Shown: in pieces, positions 33,701 to 42,652 of the stretch
Numbering within the stretch: position 1 is the stretch's first letter
Layout of the letters: the number at the start of each line of letters is the position of its first letter
DNA from: Mesorhizobium shangrilense
GTDB lineage: Bacteria; Pseudomonadota; Alphaproteobacteria; Rhizobiales; Rhizobiaceae
Direction of reading: 5' to 3'
Length of the DNA stretch: 64,000 bases
NCBI RefSeq assembly: GCF_028826155.1
Contig: NZ_JAQGPN010000003.1
Coordinates: 1 to 64,000 of the forward strand
Program-made: the position numbers and the translations under genes
Notes under the pieces: model-generated
The model's database searches: none
The model's input: only the letters and a program-made list of their open reading frames with translations
Told to the model about the DNA's origin: nothing

Positions 33701-34210
33701 ATGACTGCATCCAGCTTGACGCACGAAGACGTCACCCAGACGCTGCGCCTGGTCGAGGAGTTGCCTGACGGCGAACTCGTTCTGACGAAAGGCGATTTTT
33801 CGCTGACCATCCGGAAGGGGATGACGGGCGCCGGCGCGCCCGCTCCCGTAGCCGCAGCGCGGTCCGAACCGCCCGCTCCGGCCCCTGTACCGCAGACGGC
33901 GCCGGTTGCCGAAACCCGGGAAGCGACTGCTCCCGCTTCATCTCCGGCAGACGTTTCGGCCGACGAAGGGCATTTCGTCATGAGGGCGCCGATGCTGGGA
34001 TGCTTCTATCGCGCGGCCTCTCCCGACGAGCCGCCGCTCGTGGATGTCGGTTCCCACGTGGCAGCCGGCGATACGGTCTGCCTGATCGAGGTGATGAAGC
34101 TCTTCAACACGATCGGCGCGGAAATTTCCGGGCGCGTGGTCGCCGTCCATGCCGAGAACGGCGCGATGGTCGATGCCGGCGCGCCGCTGTTCACCATCAT
34201 GCCGGATTGA
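33701..34210 (+). CDS. accB: AccB-like biotin carboxyl carrier protein
   Basis: A 169-residue carrier of the acetyl-CoA carboxylase type. Residues 1-43 form the N-terminal region (LTHEDVTQTLRLVEELPDGE), 44-86 an Ala/Pro linker, and 90-169 the biotinyl domain with the thumb segment APMLGCFYRAASPDEPPLV and acceptor Lys133 in IEVMKLFNTI. It differs clearly from the 73-residue carrier at 22688. It lies six bases upstream of the 5S-like carboxyltransferase, so it probably carries CO2 to or from that enzyme; a biotin carboxylase is not present in this unit and must come from 19750 or elsewhere. Confidence 0.93.
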   Translation: MTASSLTHEDVTQTLRLVEELPDGELVLTKGDFSLTIRKGMTGAGAPAPVAAARSEPPAPAPVPQTAPVAETREATAPASSPADVSADEGHFVMRAPMLGCFYRAASPDEPPLVDVGSHVAAGDTVCLIEVMKLFNTIGAEISGRVVAVHAENGAMVDAGAPLFTIMPD

Positions 34211-34216
34211 TCTGCC

Positions 34217-35713
34217 ATGGCCCTTGACCCTCTCGCAACGCCGGGCAGCTCCGATCGCGGACGCAGGATCGGCATCATCGACACGACCCTGCGCGACGCC
34301 CAGCAGTGTCTTTGGACGACGCGCATGACGGCGGGCATGATGGCCCCCATCGCGCCAACCATGGATCGGGCCGGCTACGACCAGATCGATTTTATGGCCC
34401 CGGTGCAGTTCGACGTCTGCGTGCGCTATCTGCGCGAAGATCCGTGGGAAAAGGCGCGCTTTTTCCGCCAGCAGTTCCAGCGCACGCCGCTCAGGGGCTA
34501 TTGCCGCAGCAAAAGCCTTCTCGGCTTTGCCATGGTGCCGGATGACATCGTCGAGCTTTGGATCGAACGTTTGTGCGCCAACGGCTTCTCCGTGGTCGGC
34601 ACGCTCGACGCGCTGTTCGACGTCGACAACATGGTGGTCAGCCTGCGTCGCGCGAAGGCGCTGGGCATGCGGGCGATCGGGGCGCTCGTCTTCTGCGAAA
34701 GCGAGGTCCACACCGATGAGCTCTATGCACAGACCGCCAAGGCCCTGGTCGAACGCGCCGATATCGACGGCATCATGATCAAGGACTCCGGCGCGCTGCT
34801 CACGCAGGATCGCATCCGGACGCTGGTGCCCGCGCTCAAGGCGGTGCTGGGGCATCGCAGCCTCGAGCTCCACAGCCATTGCAACACCGGGCTGGCGCCG
34901 GTCGTCTACCTCGAGGCCGCCCGCCTGGGGATCGACCAGCTGCACACGGCCGTCGCGCCGCTCGCGGGTGGGCCGGCGCAACCTTCCGCCCAGCAAACCC
35001 GCCACAATCTGGAGCAGATCGGGTTCGCCACCGACCTCGACATGCAGGCGATCGAGGAGATCAGCGAGTATATCCGCAACGTCGCCGCACAGGAGGGCTT
35101 TCCGCTCGGCGCGGCGATGGACTACGACGTCTTCCACTACAAGCACCAGATGCCGGGCGGCATGCTCGCCAACTGGCGCTTCCAGCTTCGGCAGGCGGGG
35201 CTGGAGGATCGTTTCGACGAGATCCTGGAGGAAATCGTACGGATCCGGCGCGAGCTGGCATGGCCGATCATGGTCACTCCGTTCTCGCAGATCATTGCCG
35301 TGCAGGCGATGCTGAACGTGGTTGGAGGCGAGCGCTATGCTTCCGTTCCGGACGAGGTCAAGATGTATGCCCTCGGTCATTTCGGCAAGCTGCTGGCGCC
35401 TGTCGATCCGGATGCACTCGACCGCATCGTCGCGAACGGGGCGAGCAGCATTCCGCTGGCGCCGGTTCCCCTGGAGCCGGCTCTTCCCCAGCTTCGGCGC
35501 AAGTATCCGAACGCCAGCGACGACGAGCACCTGTTGCGCTTCATGTTCCCGGGCAACGACGTCGAGGAGATGATCGCGGCTGGGCCGCTGCGGACGGAAT
35601 ACTCGCTCAACCAGCCGATCGAGAGGCTTCTCAAGGGGCTGGGGTCCCAGAAACGCCTGACGCATCTGTCAGTCTCGAAGGGCAGGGATCGCATCTCCTA
35701 CACGCGAGGCTGA
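34217..35713 (+). CDS. stand-alone carboxyltransferase of the pyruvate carboxylase / transcarboxylase 5S family
   Basis: A 498-residue HMGL-like TIM barrel followed by the conserved carboxylase C-terminal domain. The metal site is complete: Asp27 in DTTLRDAQQ, the lysine expected to be carbamylated (Lys189 in IMIKDSGALL), and His219 and His221 in LELHSHCNTG. The C-terminal part keeps MPGGMLANWRFQLRQAG and VTPFSQIIAVQAMLNVVGGE. The substrate loop reads FMAPVQFDVCVRYLREDPWE where pyruvate enzymes usually have GGATFD, so the 2-oxo acid may not be pyruvate. It has no biotin domain; the AccB-like carrier six bases upstream supplies it. A hairpin follows the stop. Confidence 0.9.
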   Translation: MALDPLATPGSSDRGRRIGIIDTTLRDAQQCLWTTRMTAGMMAPIAPTMDRAGYDQIDFMAPVQFDVCVRYLREDPWEKARFFRQQFQRTPLRGYCRSKSLLGFAMVPDDIVELWIERLCANGFSVVGTLDALFDVDNMVVSLRRAKALGMRAIGALVFCESEVHTDELYAQTAKALVERADIDGIMIKDSGALLTQDRIRTLVPALKAVLGHRSLELHSHCNTGLAPVVYLEAARLGIDQLHTAVAPLAGGPAQPSAQQTRHNLEQIGFATDLDMQAIEEISEYIRNVAAQEGFPLGAAMDYDVFHYKHQMPGGMLANWRFQLRQAGLEDRFDEILEEIVRIRRELAWPIMVTPFSQIIAVQAMLNVVGGERYASVPDEVKMYALGHFGKLLAPVDPDALDRIVANGASSIPLAPVPLEPALPQLRRKYPNASDDEHLLRFMFPGNDVEEMIAAGPLRTEYSLNQPIERLLKGLGSQKRLTHLSVSKGRDRISYTRG

Positions 35714-35731
35714 CTGTTCACAGAGGTGGTG

Positions 35732-35761
35732 CTGGAAAGGCTCCCACGCGAGCCTTTCCAG
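35732..35761 (+). terminator. hairpin after the 5S-like gene, terminator-like
   Basis: Perfect 12-bp arms CTGGAAAGGCTC / GAGCCTTTCCAG with a CCACGC loop, 18 bases after the 34217-35713 gene and before the gntR promoter region. It has no T-run. It probably separates the third unit from the regulator gene. Confidence 0.55.
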
Positions 35762-35782
35762 ACGGCATATTCCTATAGATAA

Positions 35783-35800
35783 TGTAGAAGTTTCGCTACA
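35783..35800 (+). promoter_or_regulatory. inverted repeat upstream of the GntR gene
   Basis: TGTAG (35783-35787) and CTACA (35796-35800) form an inverted repeat with an 8-base spacer, next to an AT-rich TATAGATAAT that could be a -10. Its place 40-58 bases before the gntR start suggests an autoregulatory site. The sequence is not the ATATATATGA block found at the other three promoters. Confidence 0.35.
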
Positions 35801-35840
35801 AGTACGGTACCTACGGCAAAACAGCGGTACTGGATGCGCC

Positions 35841-36650
35841 ATGGATGAAACGCAGGACACCGAAACCCAATCGATGGCACAGAAAGGACGCGTCCACAGG
35901 CGCGCCCTGAGTGCCGTCTTCGGTGACGGATCGCGGCCTCTCTACAAGGAGGTGAAGCTGGCGCTGACGCGCCTGCTTTCAAGCGGCGATGTCGGTCCCG
36001 GGGAAGCAATCCCGACCGAGAAGCAGCTTTGCGAACAGTTCGGCGTGAGCATCGGGACGATCCGCAAGGCCATCGACGAGCTGGTGGCCGAACGGGTTCT
36101 GGTTCGCCAGCAGGGGCGCGGCACCTTTCTCGTGAGCCATACGCCCGAACGCATGCTGAACCGGTTCTGGCGGATTGTCGGGCGCAACGGCGCGCGCGAG
36201 ATCCCGATCGTTCAGACGCTGACCTTCAAGCGGTCCGTGGCCGACGACGCCATTGCCGCGGCCCTGGGTATCGCCAAGGGGGATGCGGTCTTTTCCATCG
36301 TGAACCTGCAGCTTCTGGGCGGAGCTCCGGTCGTGCTCGATGAAATCATCCTGCCGCACGCCGCATTCCCGAACCTCACCGAACAAGGCCTGCGTACGCG
36401 CGACACCACGATGTATGGCTATTACCAGGAAGCCTTCGGCGTCAACATCATCAACGTCTTTGACAAGCTGAGTGCGATCAAGGCGGACAAGTTCGTCGCC
36501 GAGCATCTTTCGGTCAAGGTCGGAGAGCCCATTCTCAAGGTGCAACGCATTGCGTGCACGTTCGACAACCAGCCTGTCGAGCTGCGTTATTCGCAGATCC
36601 AGACGGAGAACTACGAATACCACAACACCATGGGCATGCAGTCGACCTAA
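35841..36650 (+). CDS. GntR family regulator, HutC/UTRA subfamily
   Basis: A 269-residue regulator. The winged helix-turn-helix spans about residues 30-100 (SRPLYKEVKLALTRLLSSGD, AIPTEKQLCEQFGVSIGTIR, ERVLVRQQGRGTFLVS). The UTRA effector domain follows (about 115-265, with GDAVFSIVNLQLLGGAPVVL and LRYSQIQTENYEYH). UTRA regulators sense small metabolites of the pathway that they control. It sits at the end of the 19678-36650 island, and HutC-type proteins are known to bind AT-rich palindromes such as those at the three unit promoters, so it is the prime candidate regulator of the island. Confidence 0.92.
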   Translation: MDETQDTETQSMAQKGRVHRRALSAVFGDGSRPLYKEVKLALTRLLSSGDVGPGEAIPTEKQLCEQFGVSIGTIRKAIDELVAERVLVRQQGRGTFLVSHTPERMLNRFWRIVGRNGAREIPIVQTLTFKRSVADDAIAAALGIAKGDAVFSIVNLQLLGGAPVVLDEIILPHAAFPNLTEQGLRTRDTTMYGYYQEAFGVNIINVFDKLSAIKADKFVAEHLSVKVGEPILKVQRIACTFDNQPVELRYSQIQTENYEYHNTMGMQST

Positions 36651-36661
36651 AGCGGTTTGCA

Positions 36662-36681
36662 GCCAGGCGAAATCGTCTGGC
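36662..36681. terminator. hairpin in the convergent gntR / reductase gap
   Basis: GCCAGGCGA pairs with TCGTCTGGC (one G-U pair) around an AA loop, 11 bases after the gntR stop. A smaller hairpin GCATTC/GAATGC follows at 36723-36738. The gap is between convergent genes, so either could act on both strands. No T-run is seen. Confidence 0.35.
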
Positions 36682-36813
36682 GTCGCACAAATGCGATTCA
36701 ACGATAACAGAGCGGCAGAATTGCATTCCTCAGAATGCCCGCCGCTCTAGCCGCTGACGGGCCCAGCCGACCGGGAAGTCACGACTGCGCGCCGCCTCTT
36801 GCCGGGCCTGGCA

Positions 36814-38064
36814 TCAGGCCACGCGCCGCGAGCCGTCTGCACCGGCCTCGCTCGCCCATGTCCGGAACGCGTCGCTGACGCGGCCGGCATGGATATCCGC
36901 TTCGTCCGGCGTGTAGCCGGCGGCGATCATCTTGCGGCCGAGCATGTGGTCTGCGGGCCGGTTGATGGTGTCGATGGCGACCAGCCGGTCGCGCCGGAAA
37001 TGATAGACGGCAAATGCGCCGCCCGCCGGATCGCCGGCGACAAGGTGGCGATCCGCGTTTGCCGACAGCCCGACCATCTGCAGCTTCATGTCGGCGGTGT
37101 CCGACCAGAACCAGGGGACGGCTCTGTAGGGATCGGACTTGCCCATGATGACGCCGGCGACGTGCCGCGCCTGGTCGGTCGCGTTCTGCACGGATTCCAG
37201 ACGAACCGGTTGGCCGAGCTGCCAATGCGGAAAGCGGACGCAGTCGCCGATGGCGTAGACGCCGCTCGCCGAGCAACGCAGCAAGTCGTCGGCGACGATG
37301 CCTGCATCGACCGCCAACCCGGCCTCCACGGCCAGCGCAACGTCCGGATCGGCGCCGATGCCCACGATCACCATGTCGGCCGCGATGGTCTCGCCGGTGA
37401 CGGTGAGCACGGCCCGGACGGCTTCATCGCCGGCAAAGGCGCGGGCCTGCGTGCCGAAGCGCACCTCCACGCCGCCTTGCGTCAGCCGCGACAGTACATG
37501 GGCGGAGACGACGGGAGACACGGCACGCGCCAGAAGCCGCTCGCCGATCTCCAGCACGGTGACGCGTTTTCCGGACGCGGCCATGGTCGCGGCGGTCTCC
37601 AGCCCGATGAAGCCGCCGCCCACGATGACGACGCTCTCGGCCTGGGCCATGTGCTGCTTGATGCCGCGCGCATCGACGGCGGTGCGCAGCGCGAACACCC
37701 CGGCCAGGCCGATGCCTTCGATATCGGGCGTCCGGGAGACGGCCCCGGTTGCAAGGATGAGTTCGTCGAAGGCGATCTCGCCATCGTCCAGCACGCAGTT
37801 GCGCATCTCGAGGTCGATGCGGCGCACCCGCGCGCCGGGGCGATAGTCGATGCTGCTGGATTCGTAGACGCCATCGCCGCGCAATGGTTGCAGCCTGCCG
37901 TCGCCGTCCTTCAGGAAGGCCTTGGAGAGGGGCGGGCGATGGTAGGGGTAGCCGTGCTCGGCCCCGATCAGGGTGATGGCGCCGGCGTAGCCTTCCTGGC
38001 GCAGTGAAACCGCCGCCTGCGAACCGCCGTGGCCGGCTCCGATGATGACGACGCCCGGCTTCAT
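36814..38064 (-). CDS. ferredoxin/rubredoxin reductase-like FAD-dependent oxidoreductase
   Basis: A 416-residue pyridine-nucleotide-disulfide-fold reductase of the rhodocoxin/putidaredoxin reductase group. FAD site [19 protein letters not shown], then [15 protein letters not shown], the second FAD motif [15 protein letters not shown], the NAD site [20 protein letters not shown] and the third FAD motif [12 protein letters not shown]. Such enzymes reduce a 2Fe-2S ferredoxin for a P450 or oxygenase. No ferredoxin, P450 or oxygenase gene is nearby, so the partner is elsewhere or the enzyme has another role. I start at ATG 38064, which overlaps the stop of the preceding FAD enzyme by four bases. 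Confidence 0.9.
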   Translation of the reverse strand: MKPGVVIIGAGHGGSQAAVSLRQEGYAGAITLIGAEHGYPYHRPPLSKAFLKDGDGRLQPLRGDGVYESSSIDYRPGARVRRIDLEMRNCVLDDGEIAFDELILATGAVSRTPDIEGIGLAGVFALRTAVDARGIKQHMAQAESVVIVGGGFIGLETAATMAASGKRVTVLEIGERLLARAVSPVVSAHVLSRLTQGGVEVRFGTQARAFAGDEAVRAVLTVTGETIAADMVIVGIGADPDVALAVEAGLAVDAGIVADDLLRCSASGVYAIGDCVRFPHWQLGQPVRLESVQNATDQARHVAGVIMGKSDPYRAVPWFWSDTADMKLQMVGLSANADRHLVAGDPAGGAFAVYHFRRDRLVAIDTINRPADHMLGRKMIAAGYTPDEADIHAGRVSDAFRTWASEAGADGSRRVA

Positions 38065-39482
38065 GACGCCTTCTGCACGGCTTGATGGCTGGGCAACCGC
38101 TCGATCTCGTCGGCGGGAAGGTGCTTCACCTGGTCCCACAGCCGCGATTTCGCGGAGTTCAGCAGCCCGTGCGGATCGAGCCGCTTCTTCCAGGCGAGAT
38201 GCCGGAAATCCGGCTTCATGGAACCGCCCTCCACATAGGGCACATGCGGATTGGACGTGGGGCAGCCGTGATCGTCATAGATCTTCGCGAGTTCGAAGAG
38301 GCGCTGGTCGGTGGTGTAGCGCACCACCGGCAGGTCGAAGGCCACGAGCTGCTCGTTGAGCAGCGCGAACTCGTGGTGCATCAGCACCTCGTCGCCCAGC
38401 ACCGCCTGCAACTCGTCGATCTTGGCGCCATCGAGGGGCGGCCGGAAGGTCACCTGCAGGTTGGTGACGGTGCGGTCGTGCTTGAGCACCTGCAGGGTCG
38501 TGTGGTTGTAAGAAAACTCGGTGAGGGTGGGCAGGCCGGAAGCCTTCATCGCCACGTTGTCGAGTTCGAGTTCCTTGACACCGCCATGCGCGGCGATGAT
38601 GCGAAGCGTCTCGTCCGCATGCTCCTCGGCGACCATGACCAGCAACAGGTCGCGGCGGCGTTTGGCGATGTCTCCAAGCTGCGTGATCGACGCGGCGACC
38701 CGGGCGTCGATCGTCGTCAGCAGCTTCAGGTTGAGATGACGGGCCGTGCCCAGCTCGATGCCCGCCTCGAAGGCGCGCCTGTAGGTGTCGAAGGAGGCGA
38801 CGATGTTGATCCACCGGGCGGAGGGCACGGTGCCGAGCACGAGATCGGTGATGACGCCGTTGAGGCCCCAGGCATGGTGGATGGCCGAGATGTCCTTGCC
38901 GGAGAATTCCTGGCGCCTCGGTTCGCGCTCGACCGACAGAACGGCGATCCGCTCGATGTTCTTGCCGTCGCGCAGCATGCCGTGGCGGATCGAGCCGATG
39001 CCGCCCGAGCCGCCCGCGATGAAGCCGCCGATGGTGGCAATCGCCTCGGTCGAAGGGAACAGCGGCAGCTCGCGGCCCTTTTCGGCCAGCGCTTCGTTGA
39101 TCGCACCGATCCTGGCGCCCGCCTCGACGTGAACCGTGTCGTCGCCGATCTCGATGATGCGATTGAGCCCCGTCATGTCGACGATGAGGCCGCCCTGCAT
39201 CGGCACGGCCTGGCCGTAGTTCCCGGTGCCGCCACCGCGCACCACGACGGGCGCGTTCCGGTCGACGGCGGTAGCGAGGCACGCAGACAGTTCTTCGACC
39301 GATTTCGGGACGGCGACCAGATCGCCGAAGCACGAAGATAGCTCCCGGCTCAGGATCGGGCTGTACCAGAAGAAGTCGCGGGAACGCTTCTTCACCATCG
39401 AGGGCGTGTCTATCGTCTCGACCTCGCCGAGCGCGTCGGCGAACGCCTTCCAGTCGATGTCGGTCTTTCCGGAAATGGACAT
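38061..39482 (-). CDS. FAD-binding oxidoreductase (GlcD/VAO type)
   Basis: A 473-residue flavoenzyme of the FAD_binding_4 (p-cresol methylhydroxylase/vanillyl alcohol oxidase) superfamily. The PP-loop is [20 protein letters not shown] with [13 protein letters not shown], and the second FAD region is [20 protein letters not shown] followed by [17 protein letters not shown]. The rest is the substrate cap. Relatives oxidise 2-hydroxy acids, aldonolactones or alcohols. It overlaps the ferredoxin-reductase-like gene by four bases and follows the creatininase gene by 18 bases, forming a three-gene group on the minus strand. Confidence 0.9.
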   Translation of the reverse strand: MSISGKTDIDWKAFADALGEVETIDTPSMVKKRSRDFFWYSPILSRELSSCFGDLVAVPKSVEELSACLATAVDRNAPVVVRGGGTGNYGQAVPMQGGLIVDMTGLNRIIEIGDDTVHVEAGARIGAINEALAEKGRELPLFPSTEAIATIGGFIAGGSGGIGSIRHGMLRDGKNIERIAVLSVEREPRRQEFSGKDISAIHHAWGLNGVITDLVLGTVPSARWINIVASFDTYRRAFEAGIELGTARHLNLKLLTTIDARVAASITQLGDIAKRRRDLLLVMVAEEHADETLRIIAAHGGVKELELDNVAMKASGLPTLTEFSYNHTTLQVLKHDRTVTNLQVTFRPPLDGAKIDELQAVLGDEVLMHHEFALLNEQLVAFDLPVVRYTTDQRLFELAKIYDDHGCPTSNPHVPYVEGGSMKPDFRHLAWKKRLDPHGLLNSAKSRLWDQVKHLPADEIERLPSHQAVQKAS

Positions 39483-39500
39483 GTTTCCTCCGTCGTTCTC

Positions 39501-40313
39501 TCAGCCGGCGCGGTGCTGTTGATCGTGCAGGTCGCAGAAGCGCTCGAACTCGCCAAGGAAGCAGGCGAAGTTCCGGGCGGCCGTCTCGAGCAGCTCCTCG
39601 CCGATCTGCGGCGTGGCGGCTGCCGCATTGCCACAGGCGCCCGATGCGCTGATGTCCTCGATTGTCCAGGCTGGCCGCGCGCGGCCGGGGGACAGGCCGA
39701 TATGGGCGAAATCCCGCTGCCAGGCTTCGGCCTCGCTGGCGAAGTCACCGGTCCGGTTCATCGCGACGAGACCGGGATTCAACGCCAGCATGGCGCTCGT
39801 TTCGATCAGTCCGGCATGGATGCCGAAGGCGTTCTCGCGCCGATCGCCATGGCGCTCGGCCTCGTTGAAGTTGTACCAGTTGCAGGTCGCGATGCTCAGG
39901 CCGTGCGCGATCTTGAGGTCGCGGGCGGCGATCTCGAGAACGGGCGCGTTGCCACCGTGGGCGTTGAGGAGGACGAGCCTGCGGAACCCGGTTCTGACCA
40001 GGCTGGCGGCGAGATCGCCCAGGATGGCGAGCAGCGTCTGGGCCGAGAGCGACAGCGTTCCCGGTATCGCGCCGTGCTCGTTGCTCTTGCCGTAGGCAAA
40101 GCCCGGCAGGGCCAGCACCGGCAGCCCGTCCCTGACATGGTCGAGCGCCCGCTCCAGCACAGCCTCCGCGAGATCGCGGTCGACGGACACCGGCAGGTGT
40201 GGGCCGTGCTGCTCGATGGCGCCGACGGGCAGGACAACGATCGTGCGCGCCCGGTCCATGTCTGCGAAATCGGGCCGCGACAGGTCGGCCCAGCGGAAAG
40301 CGAGGCGTGTCAT
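39501..40313 (-). CDS. creatininase family protein
   Basis: A 270-residue metal-dependent amidohydrolase-like protein. The family metal-binding elements are clear: VVLPVGAIEQHGPHLPVSVD with its Glu and His, ALPGFAYGKSNEHGAIPGTL, LLNAHGGNAPVL and GIHAGLIETSAML. Family members include creatinine amidohydrolase, 3-dehydro-scyllo-inosose hydrolase and the formamide hydrolase of riboflavin/F420 synthesis, and often open a ring or cleave a small amide. In a sugar or polyol locus, hydrolysis of an oxidised cyclic intermediate is a reasonable idea; it is inference. Confidence 0.9.
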   Translation of the reverse strand: MTRLAFRWADLSRPDFADMDRARTIVVLPVGAIEQHGPHLPVSVDRDLAEAVLERALDHVRDGLPVLALPGFAYGKSNEHGAIPGTLSLSAQTLLAILGDLAASLVRTGFRRLVLLNAHGGNAPVLEIAARDLKIAHGLSIATCNWYNFNEAERHGDRRENAFGIHAGLIETSAMLALNPGLVAMNRTGDFASEAEAWQRDFAHIGLSPGRARPAWTIEDISASGACGNAAAATPQIGEELLETAARNFACFLGEFERFCDLHDQQHRAG

Positions 40314-40569
40314 GCAAATGGCTCCGGGGATGGCGTCGCGCGGACGGGATCGACGGCTATGCCGCCGATGATCCGATGATGAATGGAGGCCGGTCTGGTA
40401 CAGGCTTGGTCGAGCATATCGCTTCTCCGCTGGTCGCTGCGCGACCGGTCGAATTGCGGCTCGTTCCTTGGAAGCCCTGTGCCATGGGGTGCGGGGAATC
40501 TTGTCGATGACGCCCTTGCTGTCAAGGCGGGCGGCGCCGGTGACCCCTCGCGAACATATGCTGCGGCGT

Positions 40570-40591
40570 CCCGCCGGTCGTGACCAGCGGG
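40570..40591 (-). terminator. hairpin after the enolase-superfamily gene
   Basis: CCCGCCGGTC / GACCAGCGGG with one mismatch and a two-base centre, 14 bases beyond the minus-strand stop at 40605. It may end or attenuate transcription between the importer group and the creatininase group. The 291-base gap 40314-40604 holds nothing else that I recognise, though a separate promoter for the creatininase gene could lie there. Confidence 0.35.
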
Positions 40592-40604
40592 CCGCCGGAC
40601 GTTT

Positions 40605-41735
40605 CTACTGATAGGATGCACCCGGGATGAATGGGTACTTTCGGATCAGGCTTTCATCGATGTCGACGCCCAGTCCGGGACCTTCCGGTGCGCTGATCGC
40701 GCCGTCGACGATCTCCAGCGGCGTGCCAAGCTCGTCCCTGAAGGCGTTGATGGCCGACACGTCGGCCTCGTAGATGAACGCATTGGGCGCGACCGACAGC
40801 ACATGCGTCGAAGCCGCCGTGCTCAGCACGGAGGCGCTGGTGTGCGGCGCGAACTGCAGGTGCCAGGCGCCGGCGAGGGCGGCGATCTTGAGGATCTCGG
40901 TGATGCCGCCGGTCTTGCAGCAATCCGCCTGCACGAACTGTATCACCTGCTCGCTGATCAGCGCCCGCAGCTCGTGGCGCGTGAAATGGTTCTCGCCTGC
41001 CGCCAGCGGCGTCGAGGTGACGTCGCGCAGGCGGCGGTAGCCTGGCAGGTTGTCGGGCGTGAACGGCTCTTCAAGCCACGCCAGCTTGCCGGCTTCGCAG
41101 ATCTCCGCGATGCGGTGCACGTCGGCCGTGCGGTAGCGGGTGCCGGCGTCGGCGGCCAGCACGATGTCGTCGCCGAATGCGGCGCGCACGCCTGCCACGC
41201 GCTCCAGATCCTTCTCCAGCCTGTCGCCGACGCGCAGCTTCATGAAGCCGTAGCCCTTGGCGACATAGCGCTCGATTTCGGCGTTGAGTTCATCGACGGG
41301 CTGGAAGCCGAGGCTGATCCCGCCGGCATAGGCCGGAATCGGACGCCGCTTGCCGCCGAGCAGCTTGTAGACCGGCTGTCCGAGATCCTTGCCCTTGATG
41401 TCCCACAGAGCCAGGTCGACGCCCGACAGCCCGATCACCGCGGCAGCGCCGGGGCCGTGCGTGGCGATGTAGCGGCGATAGCTGGCGTCCCAGATTGCCT
41501 CCGTCTCGTGCGCGTCCATGCCCAGGATGGACGGGCCGAGCGCGTCGTTGATGAAGGCTGCGATGGTGCTCGGCGTCTGCGCGTGGTGCGCCTCGCCGTA
41601 CCCGACGATGCCGTCCTGGGTCTCGATGCGCACCAGCACCATGTCACGCTTTGCCGAGCGGCCGACCGCGAAGGTCGCGCCGCCGGGCGTCGGACAGGAC
41701 AGGGCGTAGGCGTTTACGCTTTTGATCTTGGTCAT
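40605..41735 (-). CDS. mandelate racemase / muconate lactonizing enzyme family protein
   Basis: A 376-residue enolase-superfamily enzyme. N-terminal capping domain to about 125, then a barrel with GYGFMKLRVG (Lys-x-Arg on strand two), metal ligands in LAADAGTRYR (Asp), AWLEEPF (Glu) and PLAAGENHFT (Glu), the strand-six region VQADCCKTGGITE and His in LQFAPHTSASVL. Members dehydrate sugar acids, epimerise or cycloisomerise. The Lys-x-Arg in place of Lys-x-Lys leaves the subgroup open. It follows the importer permease by 19 bases, so a sugar-acid step in this pathway is likely. Confidence 0.92.
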   Translation of the reverse strand: MTKIKSVNAYALSCPTPGGATFAVGRSAKRDMVLVRIETQDGIVGYGEAHHAQTPSTIAAFINDALGPSILGMDAHETEAIWDASYRRYIATHGPGAAAVIGLSGVDLALWDIKGKDLGQPVYKLLGGKRRPIPAYAGGISLGFQPVDELNAEIERYVAKGYGFMKLRVGDRLEKDLERVAGVRAAFGDDIVLAADAGTRYRTADVHRIAEICEAGKLAWLEEPFTPDNLPGYRRLRDVTSTPLAAGENHFTRHELRALISEQVIQFVQADCCKTGGITEILKIAALAGAWHLQFAPHTSASVLSTAASTHVLSVAPNAFIYEADVSAINAFRDELGTPLEIVDGAISAPEGPGLGVDIDESLIRKYPFIPGASYQ

Positions 41736-41754
41736 CGTCTGAAAAAGTCTCCGG

Positions 41755-42651
41755 TCAGCCCTTCACCGCACCGCCGCCGACGCCGGAAACCAGGTGCTTC
41801 TGAAGGAAGAAGAATACGAGCAATATCGGAGCGGCCGTGATCACGCCGCCAGCCATCAGCATGCCCCAGTCGGTCGTGTACTGGCCGATCAGGCCCGAGA
41901 GGCCGAGCGGCAGCGTCCGGTTCTTGTCCGACAGGATGAAGGTCGAGGCGTAGAGGAACTCGTTCCAGGTGTGGATCATCACCCATGTCGCGACGGCCAC
42001 GATGCCCGGTCGCGCCATCGGCAGGATGACGCGCCAGAAAGCCTGCCAGCGCGTGCAGCCGTCCAGCCGCGCGGCGTCCTCCAGCGAGTGGGGAACCTGG
42101 GCGAAGAAGCCGCGCATGAGCCAGACGCACAGCGGCAGCATGTAACTCAGATAGACCGGGATCAGGCCGTACAGGCTGTCCAGCCAGCCGAGGAAGCGAA
42201 GCTGGATGTAGAACGGGATCAGGAGCAGCACCGGCGGGAACATCTGCCCGTAGAGCATGAACAGCGGCAGCATCACCGAGCCCTTGAACTTGTGGCGCGC
42301 CATGGCGTAGCCGGCGGTGACCGCAAGCAGCACGCTGATGGCGGTCACGCTGATCGTCAGGATCAGGCTGTTCATGGCGAAACGCCAGAACTCCGCTCCG
42401 ATCAGCAGGTCCACATAGTTCTGGAAGGTGATGGAGTGCGGCAGGATCGAGGGCGGCCGCGCAAAGATCTCGTCCTTTGCGCGCAGCGAGGTGGCGATCA
42501 TCCAGTAGAACGGGAAGACGCACCAGATGAATGCGGCCCACAGGCCGACGTAGAGCAGGCCGAGCCGGACCGCCTTCGGCGTACGTGTGCGCTTGAGCGG
42601 CGCGCTTGAGCGCGTGCTGGCCATTCCGGCCTCCATGGTGGCTGACGACAT
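41755..42651 (-). CDS. carbohydrate ABC transporter permease (MalG type)
   Basis: A 298-residue CUT1 permease with six membrane helices. The N-terminal segment GLWAAFIWCVFPFYWMIATS and the EAA loop EDAARLDGCTRWQAFWRVIL followed by PMARPGIVAVATW are typical of MalG/UgpE proteins. ATG 42651 is used; the internal Met at residue 10 is also possible. It is one base downstream of the partner permease and forms the channel with it. Confidence 0.94.
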   Translation of the reverse strand: MSSATMEAGMASTRSSAPLKRTRTPKAVRLGLLYVGLWAAFIWCVFPFYWMIATSLRAKDEIFARPPSILPHSITFQNYVDLLIGAEFWRFAMNSLILTISVTAISVLLAVTAGYAMARHKFKGSVMLPLFMLYGQMFPPVLLLIPFYIQLRFLGWLDSLYGLIPVYLSYMLPLCVWLMRGFFAQVPHSLEDAARLDGCTRWQAFWRVILPMARPGIVAVATWVMIHTWNEFLYASTFILSDKNRTLPLGLSGLIGQYTTDWGMLMAGGVITAAPILLVFFFLQKHLVSGVGGGAVKG

Positions 42652-42652
42652 C

